64,000 nucleotides of DNA. Origin: Atribacter laminatus (GTDB taxonomy: Bacteria; Atribacterota; Atribacteria; Atribacterales; Atribacteraceae). This document shows positions 25,746 to 34,483 of this stretch, piece by piece. The stretch lies in contig NZ_CP065383.1 in NCBI RefSeq assembly GCF_015775515.1, forward strand, positions 2,232,001-2,296,000, written 5' to 3'. Below the pieces are notes generated by a model. The model saw only the letters and a list, made by a program, of their open reading frames with translations. It made no database searches and had not been told where the DNA came from. The position numbers and the translations under genes are program-made. The stretch's first letter is position 1. Each line of letters opens with the position of its first letter.

Positions 25746-26960
25746 ATGAGTGATAATAATACAATATATGATGAAATTAAAAACCTTTTCGATCAAAAAT
25801 CTTTGCTTTATGAAAGTGATGAAAACAAAAGAAGACTGCAAATGTGGGGACCGAATATCTGTCCTGATGAATATTTACCAGGAATAATTGCTCCCATACC
25901 AGCGAATAAAAGAAAGGAAAAAAGAATACCAATAACTGCTGATTGGGATCGAATTCAGAAAGCTAAGTTGTTGAAATTTGATATTATTGATTATTATAAA
26001 GATCCGAGACAATATCTAAAATGGAATTTAAAAATTGATATTCACCGTTTTCTAAATTTTCCTGATGATACTCCTTTGTTAAAAACTGTACCAATATTTT
26101 TAGGGATTGCATTTGAGCCTAGTCTTTTCGGGGTTGAGGTAATCTATTCTAAAGATCATGAACCGCTTTTTACCAGCGAAGGAGCAGTTATCAAAACTCG
26201 AAAAGATTTTTTGAAAATTCCATCATTAAATTTTTATACCAGTGGGCTAATGCCCTTGGCTCATAAGTTTTATGAAGTTCTCAATACCCTGGTACCTAAG
26301 GATTATCAGGTCATCTTTCATAAATGGGACAGAGCGCCTTTTGGTGTTGCCTGTGGATTGAGGAGCATGGAAAATCTTTTAATGGATATGGTAGAAGAAC
26401 CAAAATTTGTTCATCAATTAATGACAATGATTACCGAAACTCGCAAAGAATTCACCAGAGAAAGGAGAAGATTGATTGGAAAAGAAGAAATTGAGAGTAG
26501 TTTAGCCAATGATGAAGCCAGCTGTCCAATCATATCTCCACGGATGTATGAAGAGTTTTGTTTACCTTATGAAGATGATTTAGCAAGGTTTTATGGGAAT
26601 ATCCGTTGGTGGCATAGTTGTGGTTCAAAATCTTCATTTATTTCAACTATAAAGAAAATAAGTTGTCCAGTTGGAGTCATAGATTTGAATTGGTGGAATG
26701 ATGATGTCTATAAAGCGATAAAAGAGCTCAATGGAAAAATACCCTATCATATTCGGCTTGGTGAAAATGAAATTATGCAAACCAATCAAGATATAATACG
26801 AAATACAATAAATGCTATACTGTCCATTACAGAAAATGATAACTGTATGTTTCGAATTGATGGATATCAGCCATCAAACCCAACTGAAGAAGATGTTCAT
26901 ACTATGAAGAGATTTATAAATTCTGTAAAAGAAATTTCTGAGAAAAGAGTAGGATATTGA
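25746..26960 (+). CDS. URO-D-like protein with HxC...C zinc motif (methyltransferase candidate)
   Basis: A 404-residue, divergent URO-D superfamily protein. WWHSCGSK (~298) supplies His-x-Cys, and ENDNCMF supplies a further Cys 75 residues later. This spacing closely resembles the His-x-Cys ... Cys zinc site of MtaA/MtbA-type corrinoid methyltransferases. The N-terminal ~60 residues are a lysine-rich extension not usual in the family. It may pair with the preceding URO-D-like protein. No corrinoid-binding protein is adjacent, but the window holds a cobalamin pathway. Methyl transfer or demethylation of a sugar derivative is an inference only. Confidence 0.65.
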   Translation: MSDNNTIYDEIKNLFDQKSLLYESDENKRRLQMWGPNICPDEYLPGIIAPIPANKRKEKRIPITADWDRIQKAKLLKFDIIDYYKDPRQYLKWNLKIDIHRFLNFPDDTPLLKTVPIFLGIAFEPSLFGVEVIYSKDHEPLFTSEGAVIKTRKDFLKIPSLNFYTSGLMPLAHKFYEVLNTLVPKDYQVIFHKWDRAPFGVACGLRSMENLLMDMVEEPKFVHQLMTMITETRKEFTRERRRLIGKEEIESSLANDEASCPIISPRMYEEFCLPYEDDLARFYGNIRWWHSCGSKSSFISTIKKISCPVGVIDLNWWNDDVYKAIKELNGKIPYHIRLGENEIMQTNQDIIRNTINAILSITENDNCMFRIDGYQPSNPTEEDVHTMKRFINSVKEISEKRVGY

Positions 26961-26967
26961 TTCTTAA

Positions 26968-26996
26968 AAGGGGGTGATATGCTTATAAAAATATAG
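26968..26996 (+). other. Shine-Dalgarno with a 5-codon leader frame
   Basis: AAAGGGGGTGAT lies directly before ATG 26979, which opens MLIKI then stop (26994-26996), ~88 bases ahead of the second binding-protein gene. The arrangement parallels 21014-21058 and an orphan site at 1548-1557. Confidence 0.35.
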
Positions 26997-27083
26997 TATT
27001 ATTTTTTTTATTAATTTTTATTTCGATTCATTTCTTACAACGGTATTTTTTAAAACAAAAAAATGAAATAGGGAGGGTTAGTA

Positions 27084-28379
27084 ATGAAAAAATCAATGAT
27101 TATTGTTTTATCCTTAGCAATGCTTCTTTTGGCCTTTACTCACGCATTTGGTGCCCCAGTCATTCCCCCCGCAAGTGAAGCCAACATTAATTGGCAACAA
27201 TTTGCTGGTACAACATTGAATGTTATGCTTTGTCGGCATCCATGGCAGGAAACTATTGAACCCTATTTCCCCGAATTTGAGCAACTTACTGGAATGAAGA
27301 TTGTCACGACCATACTACCTGAAGCAGAATACTTAACAAAAGTTCCCGCCGATTTAACTGCTGGCACTTTTGCTTTTGATGTTTTTATGACCCAGTATTA
27401 TGACGCCCCAAAATATGATCAGGAAAGATGGACCGAGCCATTAGCAAAATTTATACTAGATCCTAACTTGACTGATTTAAATTGGTATGACTGGAATGAT
27501 TTTTATTTACCAGCTCAAAAAATGCTGACAATTGGTGGTACCGCTGGTGATCGAATCGCTATTACTGCAGAAGTACAATCTTTAATTTACAGGAAAGATA
27601 TGCTTGCAGAAGCCGGTGTGACTGTTCCGGATACATTCGATGACCTTTTGGTTACTACTGAAAAGATTAACGGAGCTTTAAAAGATAGGTATGGAGTGGT
27701 TATAAGAGGGAACACCGAGCTTTGGTGGCCGCTCTATGGAATCATGAAATCCTACGGCGGAGATTACTTCACTGCTGATTATAAACCGGTAATCAATAGC
27801 CCGGAAGCCATTGCAGCGGTTAAAATGTATACCGCATTGCAAAAATTTGCACCCCCAGGAATCACTAACTTCAATTGGGAACAAGTAGTTACTTCCACTG
27901 CTTCCGGATTAACCTCAATGTATCTTGATTCCTCAGGTCTTTTTACCACTCTCTTTTTAAGAGGTCTTGAGCCAGAAAAAGGTGGAATTGCCCCATTTCC
28001 ACAGGGACCAGGTGGGAGAATCCCCCATGCCCATATGTGGTCAATTTCAATTGCTGCTGCTTCAAAACAAAAGGCGGCATCTTGGTTATTTATCGAGTGG
28101 GCAACCTCAAAAGAGATCCAGTATAAGCAAGCTTTAGCAAATAATTTACCACCCAGAAAATCAGTTCTTGATTCACCAGAAATTATTGTGAAAAATCCGG
28201 AATTTGTTTTTGCAACCAGCAAGGGTTTGTTTGATGGGGTTCTTTCACGTCCGCATTTAAAGTTTTTCGACTTAATGGATCCTTTTGCACGAGGTGTCCA
28301 GGAAGTCCTTATGGACCAGAAAGACGTTGAAACTGCTTTAAACGAAGTTCAAAAAACCTGGGAAGAAATGCTAAAGTAA
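27084..28379 (+). CDS. sugar ABC transporter substrate-binding protein (family 1, CUT1), second
   Basis: A 431-residue exported binding protein related to the first one of this cluster: both open the mature part with a PP/PD..A.I.W.Q..G phrase and share LIYRKDMLAEAGV / FYRKDLFEEAGL and WLFIEWATSKEI / WLFIQWATSKDI blocks. The signal peptide is residues 1-23 (FTHAFGA-PV). GGGAGGG before ATG supports the start. Two transporters for similar substrates in one locus suggest related sugars (for example free and modified forms). Confidence 0.9.
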   Translation: MKKSMIIVLSLAMLLLAFTHAFGAPVIPPASEANINWQQFAGTTLNVMLCRHPWQETIEPYFPEFEQLTGMKIVTTILPEAEYLTKVPADLTAGTFAFDVFMTQYYDAPKYDQERWTEPLAKFILDPNLTDLNWYDWNDFYLPAQKMLTIGGTAGDRIAITAEVQSLIYRKDMLAEAGVTVPDTFDDLLVTTEKINGALKDRYGVVIRGNTELWWPLYGIMKSYGGDYFTADYKPVINSPEAIAAVKMYTALQKFAPPGITNFNWEQVVTSTASGLTSMYLDSSGLFTTLFLRGLEPEKGGIAPFPQGPGGRIPHAHMWSISIAAASKQKAASWLFIEWATSKEIQYKQALANNLPPRKSVLDSPEIIVKNPEFVFATSKGLFDGVLSRPHLKFFDLMDPFARGVQEVLMDQKDVETALNEVQKTWEEMLK

Positions 28380-28430
28380 CCAAATAACAAAAAAAACCAT
28401 TTCCTACCAATTTTTAAACGGATAGAAAAA

Positions 28431-28457
28431 AGGGAGAGGGATTTATTCCCTCTCCCT
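28431..28457 (+). other. 11-bp perfect stem-loop after the second CUT1 binding-protein gene
   Basis: AGGGAGAGGGA (28431-28441) pairs with TCCCTCTCCCT (28447-28457) across loop TTTAT. Only a weak AATTTTAAT follows, 27 bases before the permease start, so partial termination or mRNA protection is likely. Confidence 0.7.
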
Positions 28458-28483
28458 AATTTTAATGAATAAGAGAGGAATCA

Positions 28484-29368
28484 ATGAATACAACAAGCAA
28501 AGTTGCGAAACCAACTAAAATAAAAAACCGGTTACCTTATCTATTCACTTTGCCTGTCACGCTGGCAGTTTTTGCATTGCTCATCTATCCAACAGTGTTT
28601 GTTTTTTACTTGAGTTTTCATTCATCATTAGCAGGAATTGACAATTTAGAGTTTGTCGGGTTAAAAAACTTTCTATTTATGTTTCAATCTCCAACATTTT
28701 GGGTAACCTTAAAAAATACACTTCTATTTACCTTGGGTGCAGTTACGATTCCTTTTTTACTCGGGTTACTTATCGCCTATTTACTCCATATCATTCAAAA
28801 AGGAGTGGCTTTTTTTCGGGTAGTCTTCATTCTTCCTTTAGCAGTAGCTCCGGTTGTAACTGCTTTGACCTGGAATATGATTCTAAATCCACTTTATGGA
28901 GTTGCCAATTATTTTTTAAAATTAATGCATATTCCTGGTTTACAATGGGCAGCACATTCAAACACAGCTTTATTGTCAGTTATTTTGATTGAGGTTTGGC
29001 AGTGGGTCCCATTCATGATTCTGATCCTCTATGCTGGTTTTCAAATGATACCCGAAGAACCGCTAGAAGCGGCAATGATAGATGGAGCATCCGGCTGGCA
29101 AGGGTTTTTTTACATAACCCTTCCACTTTTAAAATCGACAATCATTATAGCTATTATCTTTCGGCTAATGGATGCCTTTAAATCTTTTGACATTATTTAT
29201 TCAGTAACCAAAGGTGGTCCTGCCTATGCGACCTATACAATGGTTATTGGTGCTTATCAAGAAAGTTTTCCTTTTCATAGCTTGGAAAAAGGAGCTGTTT
29301 TAGGAATTGTGATGTTGGTCATAGCATTTATAGGATCGAAACAAGCATTAAAATTTTTGCCGAAGTAG
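28484..29368 (+). CDS. sugar ABC transporter permease (MalF/UgpA type), second transporter
   Basis: A 294-residue six-helix CUT1 permease. The EAA loop is PLEAAMIDGASGWQGFFYIT (~192-211). WLFI-type N-terminal helix PYLFTLPVTLAVFALLIYPT (~18-37) is usual. The start follows AGAGAGGAATCA. It is the partner of the next gene. Confidence 0.9.
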   Translation: MNTTSKVAKPTKIKNRLPYLFTLPVTLAVFALLIYPTVFVFYLSFHSSLAGIDNLEFVGLKNFLFMFQSPTFWVTLKNTLLFTLGAVTIPFLLGLLIAYLLHIIQKGVAFFRVVFILPLAVAPVVTALTWNMILNPLYGVANYFLKLMHIPGLQWAAHSNTALLSVILIEVWQWVPFMILILYAGFQMIPEEPLEAAMIDGASGWQGFFYITLPLLKSTIIIAIIFRLMDAFKSFDIIYSVTKGGPAYATYTMVIGAYQESFPFHSLEKGAVLGIVMLVIAFIGSKQALKFLPK

Positions 29369-29384
29369 CGGAGGGATAAAGAGA

Positions 29385-30224
29385 GTGAGTTCAACCAAAC
29401 TGAAAAATAAATTTGTTCGGTTTTTTTTCATTTATCTCATTTTAATCCTGTTTGCCATTTTTACCCTTTTTCCATTTTACTGGATTTTTACCCAATCAAT
29501 AAAAAATCCTAAGGATACCATTTCCTATCCACCCAAGTTTACTTTTCAACCGACCATTTCCAATTATCAAAAAGTATTATCAAAACCGGATTTTATCGAG
29601 TCGTTTGTTGATAGCATTGAAGTGAGTATAAGTTCAATCTTGTTGACCCTTTTAATTGGAGCGCCTTTTGGGTATTGCCTTGCCCGTTTTGTCTATAGAG
29701 GTAAAGAAGATATGGCTTTTTTTGTTCTTTCAACTCGATTTATGCCCGCAGTTGTTGTCGTTGTTCCATTATTGAGAGTTTTCAAATTTTTAAATTTAGT
29801 TGATACGATAGCGGGTTTATCTATTGCTCATATTTTAGTGAATTTAGCTTTGGTTGTCTGGTTAAGTCGGGTCTTTTTTGATTCGGTACCAAGGGAAATC
29901 GAGGAGGCAGCGACCATAGATGGATGCTCAACTTTAAAAGTATTAACCAGGATAACTTTGCCTCTTGCTGCTCCTGGTTTATTATCGGTTGCAGTGCTGT
30001 CCTTTGTGTTTTCTTGGAATGAATTTATTTTTTCTTTAACACTAACCAGCATTCAGGTGAGGACACTTCCACTTTATATTGCAACCAGTTTTGTTGGAAG
30101 CTACGCAGTTGACTGGGGGTCATTATCGGCAGCTGGAATGCTTGCAATTCTTCCCACGGTTATTTTGTTATTATTGGTACAAAAACACTTGGTTAAGGGT
30201 TTAACTTTTGGGGCTTTACGATAA
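29385..30224 (+). CDS. sugar ABC transporter permease (MalG/UgpE type), second transporter
   Basis: A 279-residue CUT1 permease starting with GTG, served by GGAGGGA 9-15 bases upstream. EAA loop: EIEEAATIDGCSTLKVLTRI (~172-191). The C-terminal KHLVKGLTFGALR matches the tail of the first MalG-like gene, so the two transporter halves are paralogous. No ATPase gene follows; energy must come from a shared subunit encoded elsewhere, as with MsmX/UgpC-type ATPases. Confidence 0.9.
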   Translation: MSSTKLKNKFVRFFFIYLILILFAIFTLFPFYWIFTQSIKNPKDTISYPPKFTFQPTISNYQKVLSKPDFIESFVDSIEVSISSILLTLLIGAPFGYCLARFVYRGKEDMAFFVLSTRFMPAVVVVVPLLRVFKFLNLVDTIAGLSIAHILVNLALVVWLSRVFFDSVPREIEEAATIDGCSTLKVLTRITLPLAAPGLLSVAVLSFVFSWNEFIFSLTLTSIQVRTLPLYIATSFVGSYAVDWGSLSAAGMLAILPTVILLLLVQKHLVKGLTFGALR

Positions 30225-30316
30225 ATAAAATCATGGAGCTATCTGTTTTTAAAAATTAGCATAAGGGAACTTTGTATTGAACGGCTGATATTAACCTTAG
30301 GAAAAAGGAGAGGGAT

Positions 30317-31519
30317 ATGAATTCTTATCATTCCAAGGCATTTGTATACCATGGCCATCCCGAACAGGTTACGTTGGAAACCATTGATTTAAACTGCGGT
30401 CCTAATGACTTAATTGTCAAGGTATTGATGTGTGCCCGTTGTGGAACCGATAAATCAATTTTCCTCTATGGTCATAAGAATGTCGATCCTTATGCTCCTG
30501 TCGTTCTTGGTCATGAGTTGATTGGGATTATCGTCGAGATAGGTGACAATGTTAGAAATTGTAACGATGGGATTGGGTATGTTCAAGGAAAAAGATTATT
30601 CCCTGATTATCTCAATTTTTCTGTTGGCGAGAGAGTGACCTTCCAATCCCGCATCGCTCGCTATAAAAATGGCTTGATGCTTATTCCCAAACCGATAGCC
30701 AACCTTTCTTTTCAAATTAATGGCGGATATGCTCAATATATGAGAGTTCCGGAAGAAATGATTCGCTCGGAATCAGTGATTCGGGTTCCTGAACAAGTAT
30801 CTGATGAAGAAGCCTGTTTGATAGAACCAGCAGCTTGTGCCTTGGAGTCGATTTATGCCACTCCTCATCCATTTGGAGTTGATAAGGATGGGAGGCATAT
30901 CTATAAAGCCGGTATACAACCTGGTGGGAAAACCTGCATTATCGGTTCGGGAACCGTCAGTATGCTTTATGCATCATTGGCAATTTTGGAAGGTGCGAGT
31001 GAAGTGGTCATGGTGGTTCGATCTGAGAAAAAAGAAAAACTCATTCATCAAATTTTAGGAAACCAAGTGAAAGTATATGTTGTTCCTCAATTCAAAAATT
31101 CCACCATCCAAGAAAGTTTATTAAATGAAGAAAAAATTGTTCATGATTTGGAAGCAATGACAGAGAGATATTTATTTGATGATGTGGTTTGTGCTTGTTC
31201 TGATCCTAACGCTCAGAGACTTATGCTCAAGCTCTATACCCGAGAAGGATATGGTGTTGGAGCGTGTTTTGGGGGAACCCATTCTATGGTCGATCAAGCT
31301 GACATTGATCAGAACCATTATCGTTGTGCCAAAACCATTGGAACCAGTGGTTGTTCAACCGATGCGATGAAAGCGGTACTAAAATGGCTTCATGAAGGGA
31401 AATTATCTTTCAAAGGCTTCATTTCATCCAGGAAATTTACCTTTGATGACTCCCCTCAAGAATTTTTCACCACTTCAGCCGACGGGCTTAAACCGGTTCT
31501 TTACCCCTGGGAATCCTGA
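30317..31519 (+). CDS. zinc-dependent medium-chain alcohol/polyol dehydrogenase
   Basis: A 400-residue MDR-family dehydrogenase. Catalytic zinc ligands are Cys in CARCGTD (~39-45) and His-Glu in LGHELIG (~66-72). The four-cysteine structural zinc lobe is absent. The EPAACALESI helix (~175) and nucleotide-binding KTCIIGSGTVSMLYA (~208-222) are clear. The two ~30-residue inserted stretches (GIGYVQGKRLFPDYLNFS and DKDGRHIYKAGIQP) recall sorbose-1-phosphate reductase-type MDRs, which fits a SorC regulator, but this is a guess. It is separated from the next dehydrogenase gene by two bases. Confidence 0.82.
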   Translation: MNSYHSKAFVYHGHPEQVTLETIDLNCGPNDLIVKVLMCARCGTDKSIFLYGHKNVDPYAPVVLGHELIGIIVEIGDNVRNCNDGIGYVQGKRLFPDYLNFSVGERVTFQSRIARYKNGLMLIPKPIANLSFQINGGYAQYMRVPEEMIRSESVIRVPEQVSDEEACLIEPAACALESIYATPHPFGVDKDGRHIYKAGIQPGGKTCIIGSGTVSMLYASLAILEGASEVVMVVRSEKKEKLIHQILGNQVKVYVVPQFKNSTIQESLLNEEKIVHDLEAMTERYLFDDVVCACSDPNAQRLMLKLYTREGYGVGACFGGTHSMVDQADIDQNHYRCAKTIGTSGCSTDAMKAVLKWLHEGKLSFKGFISSRKFTFDDSPQEFFTTSADGLKPVLYPWES

Positions 31520-31521
31520 TA

Positions 31522-32634
31522 ATGATTAAAAGAGTGGTTATAATTGGAACCGGAGCTTTGGCATTAGGTTTTTTAGGTGAACGCTTAGCTCCGGATTATG
31601 AAATCACCTTTATTGATAAGAACATAAAAGCTTCTTTTTTGGAAGAACTTCAAAACCAACAACAATATAACCTCAATATTTGTTATCGGGATGGTATAGA
31701 ATCTGTTTCCGTTCAAGGACGATTTAATGTCATTAACCTTGACCAAGATAAAGAGAAAAATAACTTTTATAAAGTACTTACTGAAGCCGATTTGATTTTC
31801 ACCACAGTAGGAAATCAGAATTTACCGATCGTTATTTCCCAGATTGTTCCAATTCTCAATGCACAACCGAGGGAAAATCATATCCTTTTATGTGAAAACG
31901 GCCGTAACTTGGCTCAGACCTATCAAAAATACTTTAAAGCGAGCAAGGTAGTTGATACCGTGATGTCTCGGATGTGCCGTTTTGCCAGTCACGGAGAAAG
32001 TGGTTACATGCCTCTTTGGAAAGACCTTCCTGACAGGTTGGTAGTTGAATCTTACGACTTTCTTCAACTCAATGAAGCAGTATGCTTAACTAACCAATTT
32101 TCTCCGGTTTTTACCTTAGTTGAACCTGAAATTTTTGCTACCTGGGAAGATATTAAATTCTTTGCCCACAATGGGGCTCATGCTTTTATTGCCTATCATG
32201 CTTTTCTTGATGGAATAAAATATTTTTCCGATGTCGATCAAATATTAAAAGAAAAAGCTGAAAAAATGATGTTTAATGAAATCATCCCGGCTCTTCATCA
32301 TGCTCACCCTCATTTTCCTTTCCAAGAATTGAAAGATTATGGCGAAAATCTTTTAGAAAGAATATATAATCCTTTCTTTCATGATTCAATTGAAAGAGGT
32401 ATTCGTGGTATATTGGAGAAATTAAAACCAAACGAACGGTTAGTGAGTGGGTTGAGATTTATTCATCACCAGGGAATAAAACCTGTTCATTTTGCCAGTG
32501 CTATTTTAGCTGGTTATAAAATCGTTTCCAAATTAGAGCTTCTCCCTGAAACTATTAAAGATTTTCTAATCAATCACTGCGCTATCATCGAAGAAGAACT
32601 TACTCAATTAATCATGGGTAATCCCGAAATATAG
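31522..32634 (+). CDS. mannitol-1-phosphate 5-dehydrogenase-like polyol dehydrogenase
   Basis: A 370-residue member of the long-chain polyol dehydrogenase family (mannitol dehydrogenase N and C domains). An N-terminal Rossmann IIGTGALALGFLGERL (~6-21), LLCENGRNLAQ (~122) and the catalytic-lysine helix IKFFAHNGAHAFIAY (~213-227, K..N..H) identify it. The enzyme family interconverts sugar phosphates and hexitol phosphates or hexuronates. Together with the zinc dehydrogenase it could isomerise a polyol through two redox steps. It ends the sugar cluster. Confidence 0.8.
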   Translation: MIKRVVIIGTGALALGFLGERLAPDYEITFIDKNIKASFLEELQNQQQYNLNICYRDGIESVSVQGRFNVINLDQDKEKNNFYKVLTEADLIFTTVGNQNLPIVISQIVPILNAQPRENHILLCENGRNLAQTYQKYFKASKVVDTVMSRMCRFASHGESGYMPLWKDLPDRLVVESYDFLQLNEAVCLTNQFSPVFTLVEPEIFATWEDIKFFAHNGAHAFIAYHAFLDGIKYFSDVDQILKEKAEKMMFNEIIPALHHAHPHFPFQELKDYGENLLERIYNPFFHDSIERGIRGILEKLKPNERLVSGLRFIHHQGIKPVHFASAILAGYKIVSKLELLPETIKDFLINHCAIIEEELTQLIMGNPEI

Positions 32635-32679
32635 GCAACTATAATATTTTATGTTGCCAGATGATGATGAAAACCCAAG

Positions 32680-33031
32680 CTTCGACATGCCATGGCATGT
32701 CGCTACATTAATTAATGAATGGGTACAAAACATTGTACCCCTATAATTTTTTAATCTTTGGTAGGGGCTTTATTTATCATGCCCGTGGTTTTTTGGATAG
32801 ACCTTCATGCCACTTTCATGGCACCACATGAGGATGAAAATACCTATCTAAATCCGTCATTGCGAGGAGCCCAACCGTTTTTTTGGTTGGGCGACGTGGC
32901 AATCTCATTTAATATTTTTTAAAATAATTAAAAGATGAGATCCTCACGCCCTCAAAAAGCGAGGGCTCAGGATGACGGCATTTTTAAGAATTAGTGTATT
33001 TTCAGGATAGACCGTCATGCTGCTTTGCAGC
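32680..33031. repeat. intergenic repeats, left part of the 32635-33500 gap
   Basis: The 20-bp palindrome CGACATGCCATGGCATGTCG recurs at 32683-32702. An ATTGCGAGGAG palindrome with the tip CCAACC-TTTTTTT-GGTTGG lies at 32855-32908, and an ATCCTCACG palindrome at 32935-32980. A GACCGTCATGCTGC-TTTGCAGC hairpin abuts the composite at 33032. Confidence 0.8.
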
Positions 33032-33309
33032 ACCACATGAGGATGAAAATACCTATCTAAATCCGTCATTGCGAGGAGCGTCTTGTGCGACGTGGCAATC
33101 TCTACCATCCACTTAGTCATTCTGAGGAGTCCGGTGTTTTTGCCGGACGACGTAAGAATCTCATCATTTAAAGTATTTATGAAGAAAAAAATTAAAAGAT
33201 GAGATCCTCACGCCCTCAAAAAGCGAGGGCTCAGGATGACCGATTAAAGGCACACCCCCCTTTATCCCCCCTCAATGGGGGAATTTATAAGATGGTATTT
33301 TCAGGATAG
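33032..33309 (+). repeat. 278-bp composite repeat, copy 2
   Basis: It holds palindromes A (ATTGC/GCAAT arms), B (ATTCT/AGAAT arms) and C (ATCCT/AGGAT arms, opposite orientation), then a CCCCCC/GGGG hairpin. The same 278-bp span recurs at 56005-56282 with about three visible substitutions and at 12041-12318 inverted. Confidence 0.92.
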
Positions 33310-33343
33310 AATAATAAATAAAGAAATACAGAGGGAAAGTGTT

Positions 33344-33487
33344 ATGACATTAAAGGAAGCAATTGTATGTTTAAAAAAAAGAAAAGGCACTTTTACAAGA
33401 ATTTTCAATTAATGTATTGTATGTTTTTGTATCAATTATAAGGGAGGAAGATTAGCTAAGAAACTATATGTGCCTCGTAGAGAGTGA
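33344..33487 (+). pseudogene. small reading frame broken by one in-frame stop
   Basis: ATG 33344 after GAGGGAAAG opens a frame of 48 codons to TGA 33485-33487, with a single TAA at 33410-33412. The C-terminal part reads GGRLAKKLYVPRRE, which looks protein-like. It could be a decayed short DNA-binding or toxin-antitoxin protein, or chance. Family not recognised. Confidence 0.25.
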
Positions 33488-33500
33488 AATATACTTATTT

Positions 33501-33896
33501 TTAAGAGTTTTTTTGGAGATAATCTTTAACCTTTATAATAAATTCTTGAGCATGATTTAATATTTCACTCGTCTCTTCTAATGAAATTGAATGTATCGGG
33601 TTGTAATCTGCATCCATTCTTTTTGAAAAAGCATAATGAAGCCAACGTGATAGGTATACCGAAAATAATCCTCTTTTAACAAATATTTTATCGAAAAGTG
33701 AAATAGCTCCTGAATGTTTGGATGTTTCTTTTGATTCAATAGTAAGAAGTGCTAAAACCATATAAAACATAGCATAATAAGATCGGTTAACCGAAGCCCT
33801 AAAGCTACCATTTTCAAAAAGAATTTCAGCAGCTCTCATTGATTCCTCAGCTTGTTCAATTCGGTAATGAATCAACTCTTTCAGGTTGTTATTCAT
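33501..33896 (-). CDS. HEPN-domain protein (partner of the MNT nucleotidyltransferase)
   Basis: A 131-residue all-helical HEPN protein (PF05168/COG1895 style). FRASVNRSYYAMFYMVLALL (~32-51) is the family core helix, followed by KHSGAISLFDKIFVKRGLFS (~61-80). I do not see a clean RX4-6H ribonuclease motif, so it may be a non-catalytic type. It starts on the last base of the MNT stop region (1-base overlap) and is coupled to it. Such pairs are toxin-antitoxin-like. Confidence 0.82.
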   Translation of the reverse strand: MNNNLKELIHYRIEQAEESMRAAEILFENGSFRASVNRSYYAMFYMVLALLTIESKETSKHSGAISLFDKIFVKRGLFSVYLSRWLHYAFSKRMDADYNPIHSISLEETSEILNHAQEFIIKVKDYLQKNS

Positions 33897-34216
33897 TACG
33901 CTGCAAAACCTTCCCGGCGTATGGTTTTTACTATCGAACTTTCGGAAAGAGGTCCAGACTCAAATTGTTCTTGTGAAAAAATGAGAGGAGAAATAATTAC
34001 ATCTCTTTGAAAACCAACTTCCCAGGCAATATCAATAATCTGTTTACTAGAATCCGTGGTTAAATCTTTAATAATGACGCATACATCCAGGTCTGATTCC
34101 CAAGAAGCATTCCCTTTTACCCTGGAACCAAAAGCCCAGATACGGGCATCTGGAAATGCCCGACGGATTTGATGGGCAAAAAGGTTAAGAGTAATTACAT
34201 CAGCATTAGATAACAC
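33896..34216 (-). CDS. minimal nucleotidyltransferase (MNT) of an MNT/HEPN pair
   Basis: A 106-residue nucleotidyltransferase. The catalytic pattern GS-X10-DxD reads GSRVKGNASWESDLDV (~31-46), and a third acid is present in QRDVIISP (~72). In characterised pairs this enzyme AMPylates and neutralises the HEPN ribonuclease. It is upstream of the HEPN gene, separate from other operons and flanked by repeats, as expected for an accessory module. Confidence 0.85.
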   Translation of the reverse strand: MLSNADVITLNLFAHQIRRAFPDARIWAFGSRVKGNASWESDLDVCVIIKDLTTDSSKQIIDIAWEVGFQRDVIISPLIFSQEQFESGPLSESSIVKTIRREGFAA

Positions 34217-34483
34217 TTTAAAACTCCTTATTTTTTAATTTGAGTTAATTATAGTATAAGTTTCTTAAATAGAAAAAGAGGAAGGTATAAACCCTTTTTT
34301 TATTATTTATAAATTCTTTAAAATGATGAGACCCCCAATGCCATCAAAAAATAAGGAGACGATTGGAAGAAGGTTAGGGTATGAGGGTGTAAACCAAGAC
34401 TCAAATCCAGGTTGAGTATCTTTCAATAAAGCCCGAGAGAAATATACTAGCCTTCCCCTCAGGCTTTAAGATTGTTTCTACGC

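Noticed and set aside
27779-28222. 147-codon minus-strand frame inside the second binding-protein gene
   Set aside because: Antisense shadow; the plus-strand protein is clearly conserved.
33032-33309. Composite repeat as a transposon with its own transposase
   Set aside because: No coding capacity in any frame; the only transposase in the window has unrelated ends.
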